A DNA stretch of 64,000 nucleotides. Source: Persicaria tinctoria (lineage: Eukaryota; Streptophyta; Magnoliopsida; Caryophyllales; Polygonaceae). A program made the position numbers and the translations under genes. Within the stretch, counting starts at the first letter, position 1; each line of letters opens with the position of its first letter. Where the stretch lies: the NCBI GenBank assembly GCA_037127255.1, contig JBANSL010000002.1, positions 7,112,001-7,176,000 on the forward strand. Reading direction: 5' to 3'. The notes under the pieces were generated by a model. That model had not been told where the DNA came from. It ran no database searches and was given only the letters and a program-made list of their open reading frames with translations. Shown here in pieces: positions 38,401-49,870 of the stretch.

Positions 38401-41199
38401 AACCTTAAGGAAAATAGACTGCACAATGAAGAATAAAGAGAAAGAGTATCACTAGGGATAACGAGATCCTGATTAAGACTTGCTTAAAGATGGGGAGCAT
38501 AAATAGTTCTTTATTTAAAAAGCATTTTTGAGATGATTAACTTTTACTAATTTTAATGTCAGAGAAGCTTGCCAGTAACGTGTTCCATCACTTGCAATCA
38601 AGAGTAAATCCTGGAATCGGTGCCATTAGATCATGCATGGAGCAATGTGATTAAGAATTAGCAGATTGGCACTTCATTAGAGGTAGATAGTGGTTTAGAT
38701 TTTAGCCAACTAACCACCAATGAAGTTGGTGATATATTTCTTGATTTGTTTTGTCACATATAAAAAAACGTTTGATATCTCTTTCAGCAAACTGCTTTCA
38801 ACTTTGGATTCATCTTTCCCAGTCTATATGCATAACTTTTTTTTTGGACGTATAATCTGCATAACTAAGGATTAAGATATTGGTTAAAGCTCTTAAATTA
38901 TTAAGATAACACCAATACTTTACCAAGGTAACCCCAAGTATCCATTTATCGACTGAGATCAATCCTACAATCAACCCTTCATAAAGGCCCTTATATAACC
39001 AAGAGCATCTAATCTGATAGTCAGCAACACTCAAAGGAGGTAATCACGAGAAGAAGAAAGGAAAACAAATACAGTAACAGGTTCTACACTTGAGAATTTT
39101 CATATAATACCTGCAGTTATCGGCTTGGCAATTTTAACCCGTAATGCCAGATCTTTCCGAATCTATACAACCCAAAATAAGATAATATGCATCTTCTCAT
39201 TTCACAAGATGATCATTGAGTGAAATTGAATAGATAGCCTTAAAATGGATCACATACCCGTAATGGATTTAAGCAGCAAGAAACACAATATTCATAAGAG
39301 TTGCAACACTGTGAAACAAGATTGCATCCACTGTGATAAAAATAACTTCACTGTTAATTTGTTAAATGAATTCTTGACAAGGGTATAACTTCAAGAGAAT
39401 TAACTCACTGACAAGAAAACTGCTCCCCTTTTCTTGGGCAGCAGCGTGACTCTGGATCCACAGAGAGTGCATCACAGATGTAGCCTAATGCCAAAAAGCA
39501 CTGATAAGAGAACTAAAATGGAACCAGAAATACAGATAATGAGGTGCAATGACAAGTTTCAACTAGGATCAGTTCCCAACAAACCATATAGAATTGATTC
39601 CAATTCCCAATAGATACAAAGAAAGGCTCAACTTCCTTCTACTAGGAAATCAGGAAAACATTAGCAACAGAAAATTAGAAACTAAGAATCACTATTTTTC
39701 ATCACTTTTTTGCTCCATCGATAGAAAATTATCCATTAGCATAAATATGTTGACCTTTGGAAAGAAAATGAATACCATTATTGTCGGATAATAAATATCT
39801 CCCTTGTACTGTGTTTCTACATATTTTAGCTTGAAGAACAGGATCCTTTCTGCAACAAAGAGGCATAGGAGAACTAAGATGACAAAGCATCTTAAGATGA
39901 AAAGAAATCCATCTATCATCATATCGTATACTTGTATAAGCATAATGGGCAGGAAGATAAAATCTAAAACCAAAATTATCATCCTCTTAATCAAGCCTAA
40001 TCAAAACAGTTCTAGATGGATTTGATCAAACCAACACATAAAAAGACCAGATTATCAAGAAAGAAGAAATTTTATACGGTAGCCTTATCATTTTAACATT
40101 AATGTGTGGTGAAAGCACAAATTGAAATTAAAAAAATGTCCCTATACTTGGACATTGGAAACTGTACTTTTATATCCAATTATCATATTGATTTTATTTG
40201 TTAATCACTAAAAAGAATTGACTTTATTACAAAATCACATTAAAGTCCTTAATTGAAATTTCTTCTTGTCAAAAAATGTGGGTAAGAACATTGTTCACAT
40301 CGAGCCATACAATTATTATATAGTTTTGTACAACTTAATGATAGGAAATATGTTATATTTCTGAGCACAAGGTCCTATCACATATGTAAGGAGCTCTAAT
40401 ACTTCTCTGAAAGGAAGAACTTAGCAATAAATCTCAATTTCTCCACTAGGAAACAAGGGTACAGCACAAAGTTGGCATGCCTGATCTAACTCTAGATTGA
40501 AGTCTGTCCTTACCGTATTCAAATATTTTTAGTGCGGATGTGATGCATTGGTGGCTTCAGAGAAATATTCAAATATTAGATGCTTTTGGACAATTTTGGC
40601 TTCAATTTTCAATCGTAAAGGTCGCAAGCATTCACCAAAACTGCTGAATAAAATGTATTCATGTTGAATATACCATTAAGATTTCATTGATAGCTACTAA
40701 TTAATTACATGGATATACATTATACAACCTGGTAGCATTTGGCTAACAGACGCATCTTTGCAATTTGCAAATTCTCGTTCAAAGAGTCATTTAATGAGTG
40801 CCTTTCTGTAATTTACCCCTAACTAAAACGATCCCTGACCAAATTATGAGCAAATTTAAGAAAGATATAAACTCTCACAATACAAGACACTAAAGCAACT
40901 CAAAATTCATTAGTAGCTTCTGGCAATACAATGCAGATTTCAGAACAAGAAATCCTTAAAGATGAACAATTTCATAACTTTTAAACTAGTTTACTCATAA
41001 ATGGGAAACAAAACCAAGAACAGCGGCAAATTGGGAGCAAAACTGACAGAACTAGGGTTTCACAAATAGGTGAAACATTGTAGTCGATGTATGAAATTGA
41101 ATCCAGGGGAGAAATGGACCTGATTGCAGACGCCGAATGCCAAAAATGAATCAAAAATAGGAGGAGCAGATGTAAGATGGCGAATTTCGATTCGCGCAT
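35450..41199 (-). CDS. SPRING / C12orf49 (UPF0454) homologue, 11 exons
   Basis: Exons are 41120-41199, 39776-39816, 39409-39484, 39258-39330, 39111-39162, 38312-38373, 37726-37789, 37088-37145, 36905-36991, 36063-36156 and 35450-35542, closing to 259 aa. The start MRESKFAILHLLLLFLIHFW is a signal peptide or signal anchor; the longer frame above 41199 begins only at a TTG. The rest is a cysteine-rich lumenal domain: NTVQGRYLLSDNNGYICDAL, DPESRCC, CNLVSQCCNSYEYCVSCCL, RKDLALRVKIAKPITAGNYA, DFCIGRCRHNSQSVVHENAY, QKHMTCRGGCLSSIGSDQPA, HQHTRRLCPCA. In animals the family is a Golgi protein that activates site-1 protease for SREBP processing. Plants lack SREBP but use site-1 protease on bZIP17/28-type factors, so such a role here is inference. 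The second exon is only 41 nt. Confidence 0.88.
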
Positions 41200-41539
41200 G
41201 GCGATTGTGGCCGCCAGGGGAAAGTGATCTTGCAACTGCGAGTTCTACAAATGCCAAGCGCGAATTGACTTGGAATTGTCGTCGATCTTTCTCCCCCTGT
41301 TCGCGTTTAGGAATCAGCCGATTGAATTCTCGAAATCTCGCTTCGGTTTCTCGTCGTCGACCTCGATCGAAAGCAAAAGGTATGTCAAAAATAGAGAGGG
41401 AGAGCCATGGGGACGTTCACCTGCTGCAATTGCACTCAGCTTCCTTTATTGGAAACACTGTGTTTACGGAGAGCCCAAAGAAATGCTTTTGACCACCCAT
41501 TGTTTTGCCATATTTACATTATAAGCACGAAGGAGTCGT

Positions 41540-42290
41540 ACAATTTTGATAATTACTCATAAGATTTTATCGTGGTAATGTATGATGATATATTAAGAAT
41601 ATGTTAGAAAGTATGGACCACTTTCTGTAAATAGATAGAACATAGGGCCTATAATCATGTATAAAAAAATAAGTAAGCTATTCACACGACGAGTTTTCAC
41701 CAAACGCACGACAAGAGGTTGTCGATATCGGTTGTCGGAAAAGGAGGAGGTTGCTGGAGGGGCACTGGAGGGTACGGGAGGTGGGAGGTGTTGCCAAGTG
41801 CCAACATCGGTTGCTGGAGACGGAGGAAGCTCCCCCAGGTTGTGGGAGGGGGATGTTGTGATTGTTCGACTCCGAGAGTTGGAGTCGGCAATGGTCAGCT
41901 ATGGTGTGGAGTCTGCGGGACGTCGAATTCAATATTTGGAGTGGTGGGGTCTTTGTCAACTTCGGGAGTCAGAGTCAGTTTTAGCTAACAACCGTGCGTT
42001 TGACGAGATATTGACCGTGTCAATAACAACCCCTTAAAAAAAAACAGAACATAAATTCCAATTCCCTAAAAAATGTAAAAAGTGCATTTACTAGAGGAGG
42101 TAAAATTTCATTTCCATCATTTCTCTACATATTCCCCATTTTAATTTCTAAATATAAAAATCAACCAAACATTGTTTGGTTTTTTCTCAATTCCTATGAA
42201 ATGTAATTTTTAGGAAGTATTTTATGAAAAACAACACATTAGGAATTGTGCTTTCTACATTTAACCAAATGAGTCCTAAATAAGCCGACT
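41540..42290. other. repeat-like intergenic DNA with a GC-rich insert
   Basis: A GC-richer block (about 41700-42000) with several overlapping frames is bracketed by CAAACGCACG (about 41701) and the inverted CGTGCGTTTG (about 41993). It looks like a small captured or Pack-type segment. Beyond it a palindrome, AACCAAACATTGTTTGGTT, lies near 42172. Confidence 0.35.
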
Positions 42291-42295
42291 CAGGG

Positions 42296-42737
42296 TCGGG
42301 GGCGGATCCAAGGATGGGCGACACCATGTCGTCACCCACCCCGATCCTGAAGAGAATACAAAAATATACTTTGTGTTATGTAAAAAAATTGAAAGGTAAA
42401 ATATAAGTATCTTTAGTTTTTTTTTTGGTGAGGATACAAGTATCTTTAGTGGTTTAGGGGTTAAGCACACCCCACTTTAAATAGTATTCAATCAACCATT
42501 GTTCAAAAAATCCCACTAGGCACATATTTTCATTTGTTTTTTCCCCAATCCCTTTTCCATTATTTTATAATTCTTATAATTTATTTGGTATTTTACAATT
42601 AAATAATTATATTTTTTCTTACAAATTTAATATATTCCTTTCATATATTTTTTTAATAAATATTTCTAATAAAAATAATATAAAATTATCCAAAAAATAT
42701 TGTGCCCACCCCGAAATTTTTTATGAATTCGACTCTG
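42296..42737. mobile_element. hAT-like non-autonomous element, 442 bp
   Basis: CTCAGGG is duplicated at 42289-42295 and 42738-42744. The left end reads TCGGGGGCGGATCC; the right end complements to CAGAGTCGAATTC, a diverged inverted copy of the CAG.GGCGGATCC family seen at 29040. The interior is AT-rich and non-coding. Confidence 0.55.
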
Positions 42738-42744
42738 CTCAGGG

Positions 42745-43688
42745 CTAACCACAATCAATTGAATCATAAGACCATAAGGAACCCAGATTCACGCGAATCA
42801 TTTTGGGTGCCACATCAGCCGAAAATTGGGGCCAGTGGAGAGAGAAACAAATGATCCGGCTTGGGCGACGCAGTGGGGTGATGCGCATCATCCAAAATTT
42901 TTTTTTACCCAATATTATTGAGATACATGGCAGGAGTTTTAATTATATTGAAACCCCCCATTTATTCGTTAAATAAATTATTTTAAAAAAAATTTAAATA
43001 CGATTTATTTTTCTCTATCCAATGACACTCATTTTGCATATGTTTGGAAGAAAAAAAAATTCACTAAGTTTACCATATGTTAAAGATTTATAGTCACATA
43101 AACATCATTAATTTAAATCAACGCAAACTTACACCATAAAAATACATAAATTTTAACATTAAAATTAGTATTGGATTACACATAGTTAGCCTTATTTTTT
43201 TTTGTTTTCGTGTTTTTTTCAGTGTATCAAGTTAATAAAATATTTATAAATTTAATCGTATGCCTTTTTATTTTAATGATACGTATTAATATTAATATTA
43301 ATAATATCATTAACAAAAAAAATTAAGTAAAATAAATCAACATTTAGCTTAATAAATATAAAAAAAGTGTAAAATGAGTTTTGATTCGCGCGACTCTCTG
43401 TTGTTGGTGAAAAATGTAAAAAGCTGAAAAGTTAGTGGAAAGCTGACGTGACATGAATAGTTGCTGATGTGGTTGCAATGAGTTTTGATTCGTGTAACTC
43501 TTTATTGCTGATGGTCTAACAAACTTTCTACATAAACGCTCTCTCCTTGATCTCTCTTTTGGGTTGAATAACATGCATGCTCAGGACTCCATGATGAGTT
43601 AAACTTCTTCACAAGGATATCTCAAAAGGGTTTCAAAATAAACATTAGACACAACAACTTCTTAAGACATTGAATAAACGGGAAGGAA
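42745..43688. other. AT-rich intergenic DNA with a 100-bp direct repeat
   Basis: TGAGTTTTGATTCG occurs at about 43375 and 43478, each followed by a similar ACTCT.T.TTG.TG segment. No gene was seen. Confidence 0.45.
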
Positions 43689-43799
43689 AAGGGTAGGTTT
43701 ACACCTAGTGTAAGAATCTAATTTTACACCAAAAGAATCCTGGCCCACTACCTCCAAGGCTCCAAGTAAACAGATGTGAAGTTTTAACGGATCTGCTAA

Positions 43800-44165
43800 T
43801 TGCACGGCCGCCATCTCGCCAGACGCACGGTGCCGGTGCCGGGTTCTCAAATCGGCAGACCCTGATGCCGATGCCGGACTCCCAAACCGGCAGAGGTGGA
43901 CTACAGGCCGGTGCCGGACTGAACAGCTGTTCATCAGGAGCACTACACTGCAGGCCGGTGCCGGACTCCGGGTCCGGCACGGTCACATCACTCGCATCGT
44001 CTGAACCGGGGCATCACATCACTCGCATAGGCTATCGAACTTACCTCGGGCATCGGATGCCGGTTTGGGAGTCCGGCAAGGGCAGATCTTGTGCCGGTTT
44101 GGGAGTCCGGCAAGGGCATCCTGGACTGCCGATCTCGAACTCCGGCACCGACACCGTGCGTATGG
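43800..44165. repeat. CCGG-rich block of short imperfect repeats
   Basis: A sharp GC-rich island in AT-rich surroundings. It is built from variants of GCCGGTGCCGGACTCC and GCCGGTTTGGGAGTCCGGCA in both orientations. The last unit is tandemly duplicated at about 44061-44118. ACATCACTCGCAT is also repeated (about 43984 and 44015). The mutually complementary GCCGG...CCGGC units would form many hairpins. No reading frame is convincing. Confidence 0.7.
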
Positions 44166-44205
44166 CGAGAAGTCGCCGTGCAAATAACAAAAAGGAGTTT
44201 TAAAA

Positions 44206-44420
44206 TATCTTGAAACTATAAATTTATACCCAGTGTAATACGATAAACATGCATTTCACGTTTTAAGACAATTATATTGTCCTAATAAAATTATCTTTTG
44301 GATAATAATTTTATCTTGAAACTATAAATTAAAGTAATAATTTTTTTTCATCTTTTGGATAATAAAATTAAAGTAATAAAATTATCTTGAAACTATAAAT
44401 TTATACACAGTATGTATGTT
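44206..44420. repeat. AT-rich local direct repeats
   Basis: ATCTTGAAACTATAAATT recurs at about 44208, 44312 and 44381, and ATCTTTTGGATAATAA recurs at about 44291 and 44351. This is a degenerate array next to the CCGG block. Confidence 0.55.
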
Positions 44421-44484
44421 CAAATTATTACTTTAATTTTATTCAAACAATTCTGTCTAATCATCTTTACTTTATACTTTAGAT

Positions 44485-44932
44485 TAGACCTATTAAAACA
44501 CAACCCGACCCGGTCGACCCGACCCGGCCGCCCGGAAAATTTATTTCCGACCCGAAATCGGAAATTTTGACCCAGAATTTTTTTTCGACCCGAACCCGAA
44601 AAACCGGAAATTTTCCGGGTCATCTGGGTTTCGACCCGGTGACCCGATTGACCCGATAATTTTGACCCGATTTTACCTGATTGACCCGGTGACCCGGTTG
44701 ATTTTTAATTAAATATAATTAATTTTTTTATATATAATTATTAAAATTTATTGCAAAATTATCAAATCATGATTTTTTTAATTTAAAAAGGAAAAAATTG
44801 ACAAACCCAAAATCGACCCAAAATCCGGTCAAACCTGGGTTCTAGTCAACCCGGAAATACCCGGGACCCGTTTTACCCGAGACCCGAAGTGACCCGAAGC
44901 GAACCCGACCCGAATGACCCGTTTGACAGGTC
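44485..44932. mobile_element. 448-bp non-autonomous DNA transposon rich in GACCCG
   Basis: A perfect 10-bp duplication, TACTTTAGAT, lies at 44475-44484 and 44933-44942. Ends are inverted (TAGACCTATTAAA left; complement of GACCTGTCAAAC right). Both halves carry irregular CGACCCG/CCCGA(A)CC arrays that are roughly inverted around an AT-rich centre. A 9-10 bp duplication suggests a Mutator-like origin; 8 bp would suggest hAT, so the class stays open. Confidence 0.7.
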
Positions 44933-45167
44933 TACTTTAGATGAAAAAATTTATCCTTTCGAATCGAATGATTGAAGTGTCTAACGGGTGCTGGCGGAAT
45001 GATCATTTTGATTGACACAAATATAAAGAATATATTTGAGTTTTTTTTAATTGATTTTTTACATAATTATATGCTTATAAGTAATATATAAGACTATGTA
45101 AAAAATTAATAAAAAGTATTATTTTATGTAGTTTTTAGTTCCTTAAAAAATGTGTCAAAAAGCCAAT

Positions 45168-45193
45168 AGACTTATATTTCCAAACGGAGGGAG
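45168..45193. mobile_element. Stowaway MITE right-end fragment
   Basis: GACTTATATTTCCAAACGGAGGGAG followed by TA is a Stowaway terminus. The matching left end was not found within several hundred bases. Confidence 0.5.
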
Positions 45194-45479
45194 TATAAAC
45201 TATTTTTCAATTAATTTTTATAATGTATTATATTTATTCTATCAAGTATGATATATTGATATTATTTTAAAAAACAATTGAAAAAATTAATACTTCGTAT
45301 TTAATCCTGTATATTTTTTATAAAGTAATTAGAGGGAAAATGAAGTTTAATAGACCGGACTCAGTAGGTAATAATTAGGGGATGAGCCAACCATGCTCAT
45401 TATTTTACCTTTTTAGAATCTTGTTAACACTTGTCCTAATTTAATTGGAAGTGTAAAATAAGATACTTTACACCTAGTG

Positions 45480-47154
45480 TAAATGTATCATTGTCCAAAC
45501 GGGAATGAGAGTCATTATTTGAGACAGCGTCGCGATGATGATGCCATCGCTTTTGTATTGAAGAAGCCTATAGGTTAACGATCATGTACCAGACAAGTCC
45601 ATGCTATGTCACCATCATGGGTGCTCGAGCTTAGGAAGTATATTTGAGTACGTAATTGACGGGCACTCGAAGATGATCAGCTATGGAGTAGTGCAAGCGA
45701 TCAAGCAAAGACGAACACAGTGAGGGAATTCAACCTTTAGAGTCAGGAATGTAATGTAATGTTAGCAACTTCGAATCAGCCCTCTTTTGAATGATGGCTA
45801 ATATGGGCGCATATAGTTTACACGACACCGATTGACATAAGATTCTGTTGGCACCGTTTCACGATCTCAACAATGCCTGAAGCCGTCTAAACTGGAAGTT
45901 GACATCAACTTTCATGGTTCTGATAAGCACCTGATCAAAGCAAGATATGACACCAAATTGCAAGACGTAATCAGTTTACACCACAAACAACCACATTGCA
46001 AGACGCGGACTTTGTGCTTTCCTGCAGGACGTAATTATCAAATCAATCTTAGCACAAGGAGAGGTGTAGCCTCATATTAAGGCAACTAGAATCCACCATT
46101 AATTTGTTCTAGCACTTGAACAAAGACAACTGTATTTTCCATAGATAGCAGAATTTAAGGGCATGGGTGGTAAAACCACAATTCACAATGGAAATTTACA
46201 CCTTATTAACTCACTAGACCTTCTCAACACAATTCAAATTATCAAGATGTCTTAATCAAATATAGTCTAAACGTGTGAACTTAAAGTGATTGAGAGAGCA
46301 CAATTTACCTCTACCAGGAAGGCAAGGAGAGCAAAATTTACAGTATATTACATTTGTCTATGGTCTCCTCCGTTGAATGATACACCATGTGCCGAGCCTG
46401 AGGAGAGTGAACACTTAGATTAGCCATCATCAAGATTTTGGAGGAACAGAAAAAGACAAGTAGAACCATATTCTGTAATTGGGCTGGATATGATTCGAAA
46501 ACAAAAAATCATAAACATCTTATAAAGATAATGACATGAGATCTACCATACAATATCAGCTTACGAACACTACAAGGAACCAAGTCTGAAGTATAAAAAC
46601 ATTATTAGTCCTTAATTTGCCTTATTATATAACAAAGCAGGATAAATGATGGAAAAAAATGTAACAGAGACGAAATAAACTAGAGAGGTCTATTTATCAC
46701 AGTACTGAAGCTTCAAAGGATTGTCTATGGAAAGAACATTTTACTCCGGTAACTACAACTTCAAGTGCTAAATCCGAGATTAGGAAAGGTGGATATAGTT
46801 GAAGGATCTTCTTGCCAAAAATATGACATTATATAAATTATAAACCAGAGTTTGACTGAGTTAGCAATATATTCAGCCACTCACCAATGGCTAAAGCTGA
46901 ATGATCAATAGTGTAGATCAAACTATCACCAGAGACTTGAAGTCAATTCCAACACAACTCTGAACCGTGGTGTAGTCTGTTTGCCTACATGGTGATAACT
47001 CGTTGTTTTTCTTCTGTCGCATGTTCGGCTATTTTGCTTGTGAGCAATAAAAATTCACGACTAAAATATCAGAACTCATTCATCACTGAAAGGCCAAAAT
47101 AAAACTCTATTGAAGTATGACAATCTTGTTAGATACCTGAAAGTGGAAACAAAT
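45480..47154. other. region downstream of the PPR gene
   Basis: No coding exon is recognised. It probably contains the PPR 3' UTR on the minus strand nearest 47154. The rest is unassigned. Confidence 0.4.
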
Positions 47155-49368
47155 TCACCAATAATCCCCACAAGAGCACGAACCGTCCTTGAAATGGTGA
47201 AACCGCTTTGCATCTCTGGCAACTATCTCTCTCCCAACAACTCTTGAGACAAATTTTATCCAATTATGGCAATCTCCACAAACTCTAAGGTTTTTGTATA
47301 TACAGATACAAGTATTTTTGTTCTTAGTCTTCCACACAGAAAAAGCTATAGCAAGCTTCTCACTGTGGTGATACAAAGATCTCTCTTTATCCTTCTCATC
47401 CAAGTCTTGTAATACAAATCTTGTATCGGGAACATATCCCAAATGCCCAGCCTTAATAATGAGCTCCTGGAGTGTGTCCTGTATCTCCTTTGACATCGGA
47501 TGAGACCAATCTCCTGCCATAAAAGTGTGGATCTCCCTGTCAATGTCAACCCAACTCATAGCAGGACTTTTCTTCAGTTTAATATCCCTCATCAAAGTTT
47601 TCACTTCAATAACCTGCCTCCAGTTACAAGTTGAAGCATAAAGGTTGGATGAAAGAATAAGGGTCCCCTCATCTCTAGGTGAGAGCTCGAGTACTTTATT
47701 TATAGCTCTCTCTGCAATGGTTACCTCTCCATGGATTCTACAAGCACTTAAGAGTGTCCTCCATAAAACAATATCGGGACTCTCAACTTCATTTATAAGT
47801 GATTCAGCTTCTTGAAGCTTTCCAGAGCGACCGAGTAAATCAACCATGCAAGCATAGTGAATATTAGTTATTCTTACTTTACCATCATTCCTAAATGAGG
47901 AAAAGATGCGACGACCTTCATCAACCATTCCCTTATTATTACAGGCAGTCAACACACTCAATAAAGTCATATCATTAGGCTCAAATCCAAATTCTTCCAT
48001 AGTATGAAACAATTTTAGAGCTTCATGTCCAAAACCATTTTGGGCATAGGCATACATCATGGTATTCACAGGTACCAAATCAGGTTCAGATAAGCCATCA
48101 TATACCAATCGTGCAAGCACAACGCAGCCACACTTCCCATATAAATCTACCAAAGCAGCTCCAATAAACTTTTGCGAGTCTAATCCCAGCTTAATGATTA
48201 CAGTATGCACCAGTCTCCCTTGTTCAAGCATCGCAAGGCTGGAGCATGCACTAAGTACCGCAGATAAAGTAAACGAATTAGGAACCAGTGAGCTACGCAT
48301 CATCTGACATAACACTGAGAGAGCGGTCTCTTCTCTGCCATTATGCACAAGACCAACTATAAGAGACGTCCATGTAACTTGATTTGGGTTAGCAAGAAGA
48401 TTAAAGACCTTCAAGGAGTCATCAATCAGGCCACATTTTGAATACATGGTAAGAAGAGATGTCTGGGAAGCAATAGCATCCTCCAATCCAGACTTGATCG
48501 TTAACCCATGAATCACTTTCCCTGAATATAAATCCCCTAAATTACCACAACAGATGAGTATGCTAGCAAAAGTATACTCATTTCCCATGATTCCATCCTT
48601 GATCATTCTCTGGAAGATCTCCATTGCTCGACCATCTTCCCCAGACTGACTATAACCAACAATCAAACAAGTAAACAAAATAACATCTTTTCCCATGACG
48701 CGATCAGCCACCAAGTGGGCATCCTTCAACATACCAAATTTAGCATACATATCAACAAGAGCACTTCCAACAAATACATTAGAGACCTCTAATCCCAGCA
48801 CCACCACCTGTCCATGAGCCTGCCGGGCCACATGAACACGACCCAGGTCCGAAAAGGCCTTGAATACACTGGAAAATGTGAACTCGTCAGGGAAAACGCC
48901 CTCCAATCTCATTGTCTGGTAAAGACCCAAAGCCTCCCAACCTTCACCCCGTTTAATGTAAGAAGCAATCATGGAGTTCCAAGCAACAATATGCCTCTGG
49001 GGCATTTCATCGAACACCTTGCGGGCGTCCACAAGGCCTCCACATTTAAGGTACGCATCAATGAGCTTATTACCTAAACTCAAGTGAGGAAACCCCGAAT
49101 TCATCATCTGGAGATGAACTTTCCTCGCTTCTTGCAATGATTTTCTCTTGGTGCAATCTCTGAGAAGAGATGCATACCAATCCGTTGCCTCCCTGAGGTT
49201 TGGGGCGCGTAATGGACTGTCCAAATCATGTTGCAAAGAGGTTGTAGTGTAACCTGCCTGGGCTGGAGTGAAGATCTTGTTATGGAGATTGGTAAATAGA
49301 TTGGAGGAGTTGGGAAATCGAAGAACTGATAAAGCAAATGGACACCTTTGCATCCTAGAAAGGCACAT
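47155..49368 (-). CDS. PPR protein of the PLS-DYW class, organelle RNA-editing factor type
   Basis: An intact intronless 737-aa frame, the usual length. The N-terminus (MCLSRMQRCPFALSVLRF) is basic and Ser-rich, fitting an organelle targeting peptide; mitochondrion or plastid is not decided. From about residue 60 there are about a dozen PLS repeats: SLGNKLIDAYLKCGGLVDAR, VFVGSALVDMYAKFG, PNEYT/PNSFT-type starts and NQVTWTSLIVGLVHNG. The E domain has YACMVDLLGRSGKLQEAESL and VLWRTLLSACRIHGEV. The DYW domain has HSEKLAIAFSVW, a CGDCHNWIKFVS zinc signature and the terminal GSCSCGDYW. The HSE glutamate and the CxxC and CxC cysteines of the cytidine deaminase-like site are present. It resembles Arabidopsis At5g65570 along its length; the RNA target is unknown. 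Confidence 0.95.
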   Translation of the reverse strand: MCLSRMQRCPFALSVLRFPNSSNLFTNLHNKIFTPAQAGYTTTSLQHDLDSPLRAPNLREATDWYASLLRDCTKRKSLQEARKVHLQMMNSGFPHLSLGNKLIDAYLKCGGLVDARKVFDEMPQRHIVAWNSMIASYIKRGEGWEALGLYQTMRLEGVFPDEFTFSSVFKAFSDLGRVHVARQAHGQVVVLGLEVSNVFVGSALVDMYAKFGMLKDAHLVADRVMGKDVILFTCLIVGYSQSGEDGRAMEIFQRMIKDGIMGNEYTFASILICCGNLGDLYSGKVIHGLTIKSGLEDAIASQTSLLTMYSKCGLIDDSLKVFNLLANPNQVTWTSLIVGLVHNGREETALSVLCQMMRSSLVPNSFTLSAVLSACSSLAMLEQGRLVHTVIIKLGLDSQKFIGAALVDLYGKCGCVVLARLVYDGLSEPDLVPVNTMMYAYAQNGFGHEALKLFHTMEEFGFEPNDMTLLSVLTACNNKGMVDEGRRIFSSFRNDGKVRITNIHYACMVDLLGRSGKLQEAESLINEVESPDIVLWRTLLSACRIHGEVTIAERAINKVLELSPRDEGTLILSSNLYASTCNWRQVIEVKTLMRDIKLKKSPAMSWVDIDREIHTFMAGDWSHPMSKEIQDTLQELIIKAGHLGYVPDTRFVLQDLDEKDKERSLYHHSEKLAIAFSVWKTKNKNTCICIYKNLRVCGDCHNWIKFVSRVVGREIVARDAKRFHHFKDGSCSCGDYW

Positions 49369-49560
49369 TTGATCTTTAGCATTAAAATCCCGCCATTGGC
49401 GAGGAGAAATAGTGTGGGTGAGAGACTGAGAGTTGAAGTAATTTGGAATCGGGGGATATCCTGGTTTGGGTCCGGATCCTTACCGATGGTAGGGATCAAA
49501 TCAAACTGGTGATATCTTCACAATTTTGAGCTTCATCATGGCTGGATGTTATCATTGTTA

Positions 49561-49867
49561 GAGCAACCTTATTTCTCTCTCCAACCGCTTATCTAAAATA
49601 GAGATATGAATGAATTTAGAGAAAGAGTTAGAAGCTGCAAAATTTAATGCATTCATCCCTTCAAATGTCTACCTATTTGTTTATTGGTGGTTGTTAATGA
49701 AGTTATTAGAATTTTATTTATTAAATTATGAATCTATTATAGTGTATAATAAATGTAGCAATTTGTATAATAGAGAATCTGTTGGAGTTGTAGTGTAATT
49801 TTTTTAGAGATTTTGTTATTTTGTTCTCTATTTTATAAATTTTTTAGAGGATGTGTTAGGGATGCTC
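49561..49867. mobile_element. Tourist-like MITE, 307 bp
   Basis: TTA duplications lie at 49558-49560 and 49868-49870. Inverted ends are GAGCAACC and the complement of GAGCATCCC. It shares internal blocks (AATTTAATGCATTCA; TTTATTAAATTATGAAT) with the copy at 19853-20259. It lies just upstream of the PPR gene. Confidence 0.8.
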
Positions 49868-49870
49868 TTA

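Noticed and set aside
41124..41524. Overlapping plus-strand frames upstream of the SPRING-like gene
   Set aside because: They are antisense to exon 1 and the leader of the minus-strand gene and show no domain.
44500..44930. Telomere-like or satellite array from the CCCGA repeats
   Set aside because: The repeats are irregular, mixed in orientation and lie wholly inside a transposon with a target-site duplication.
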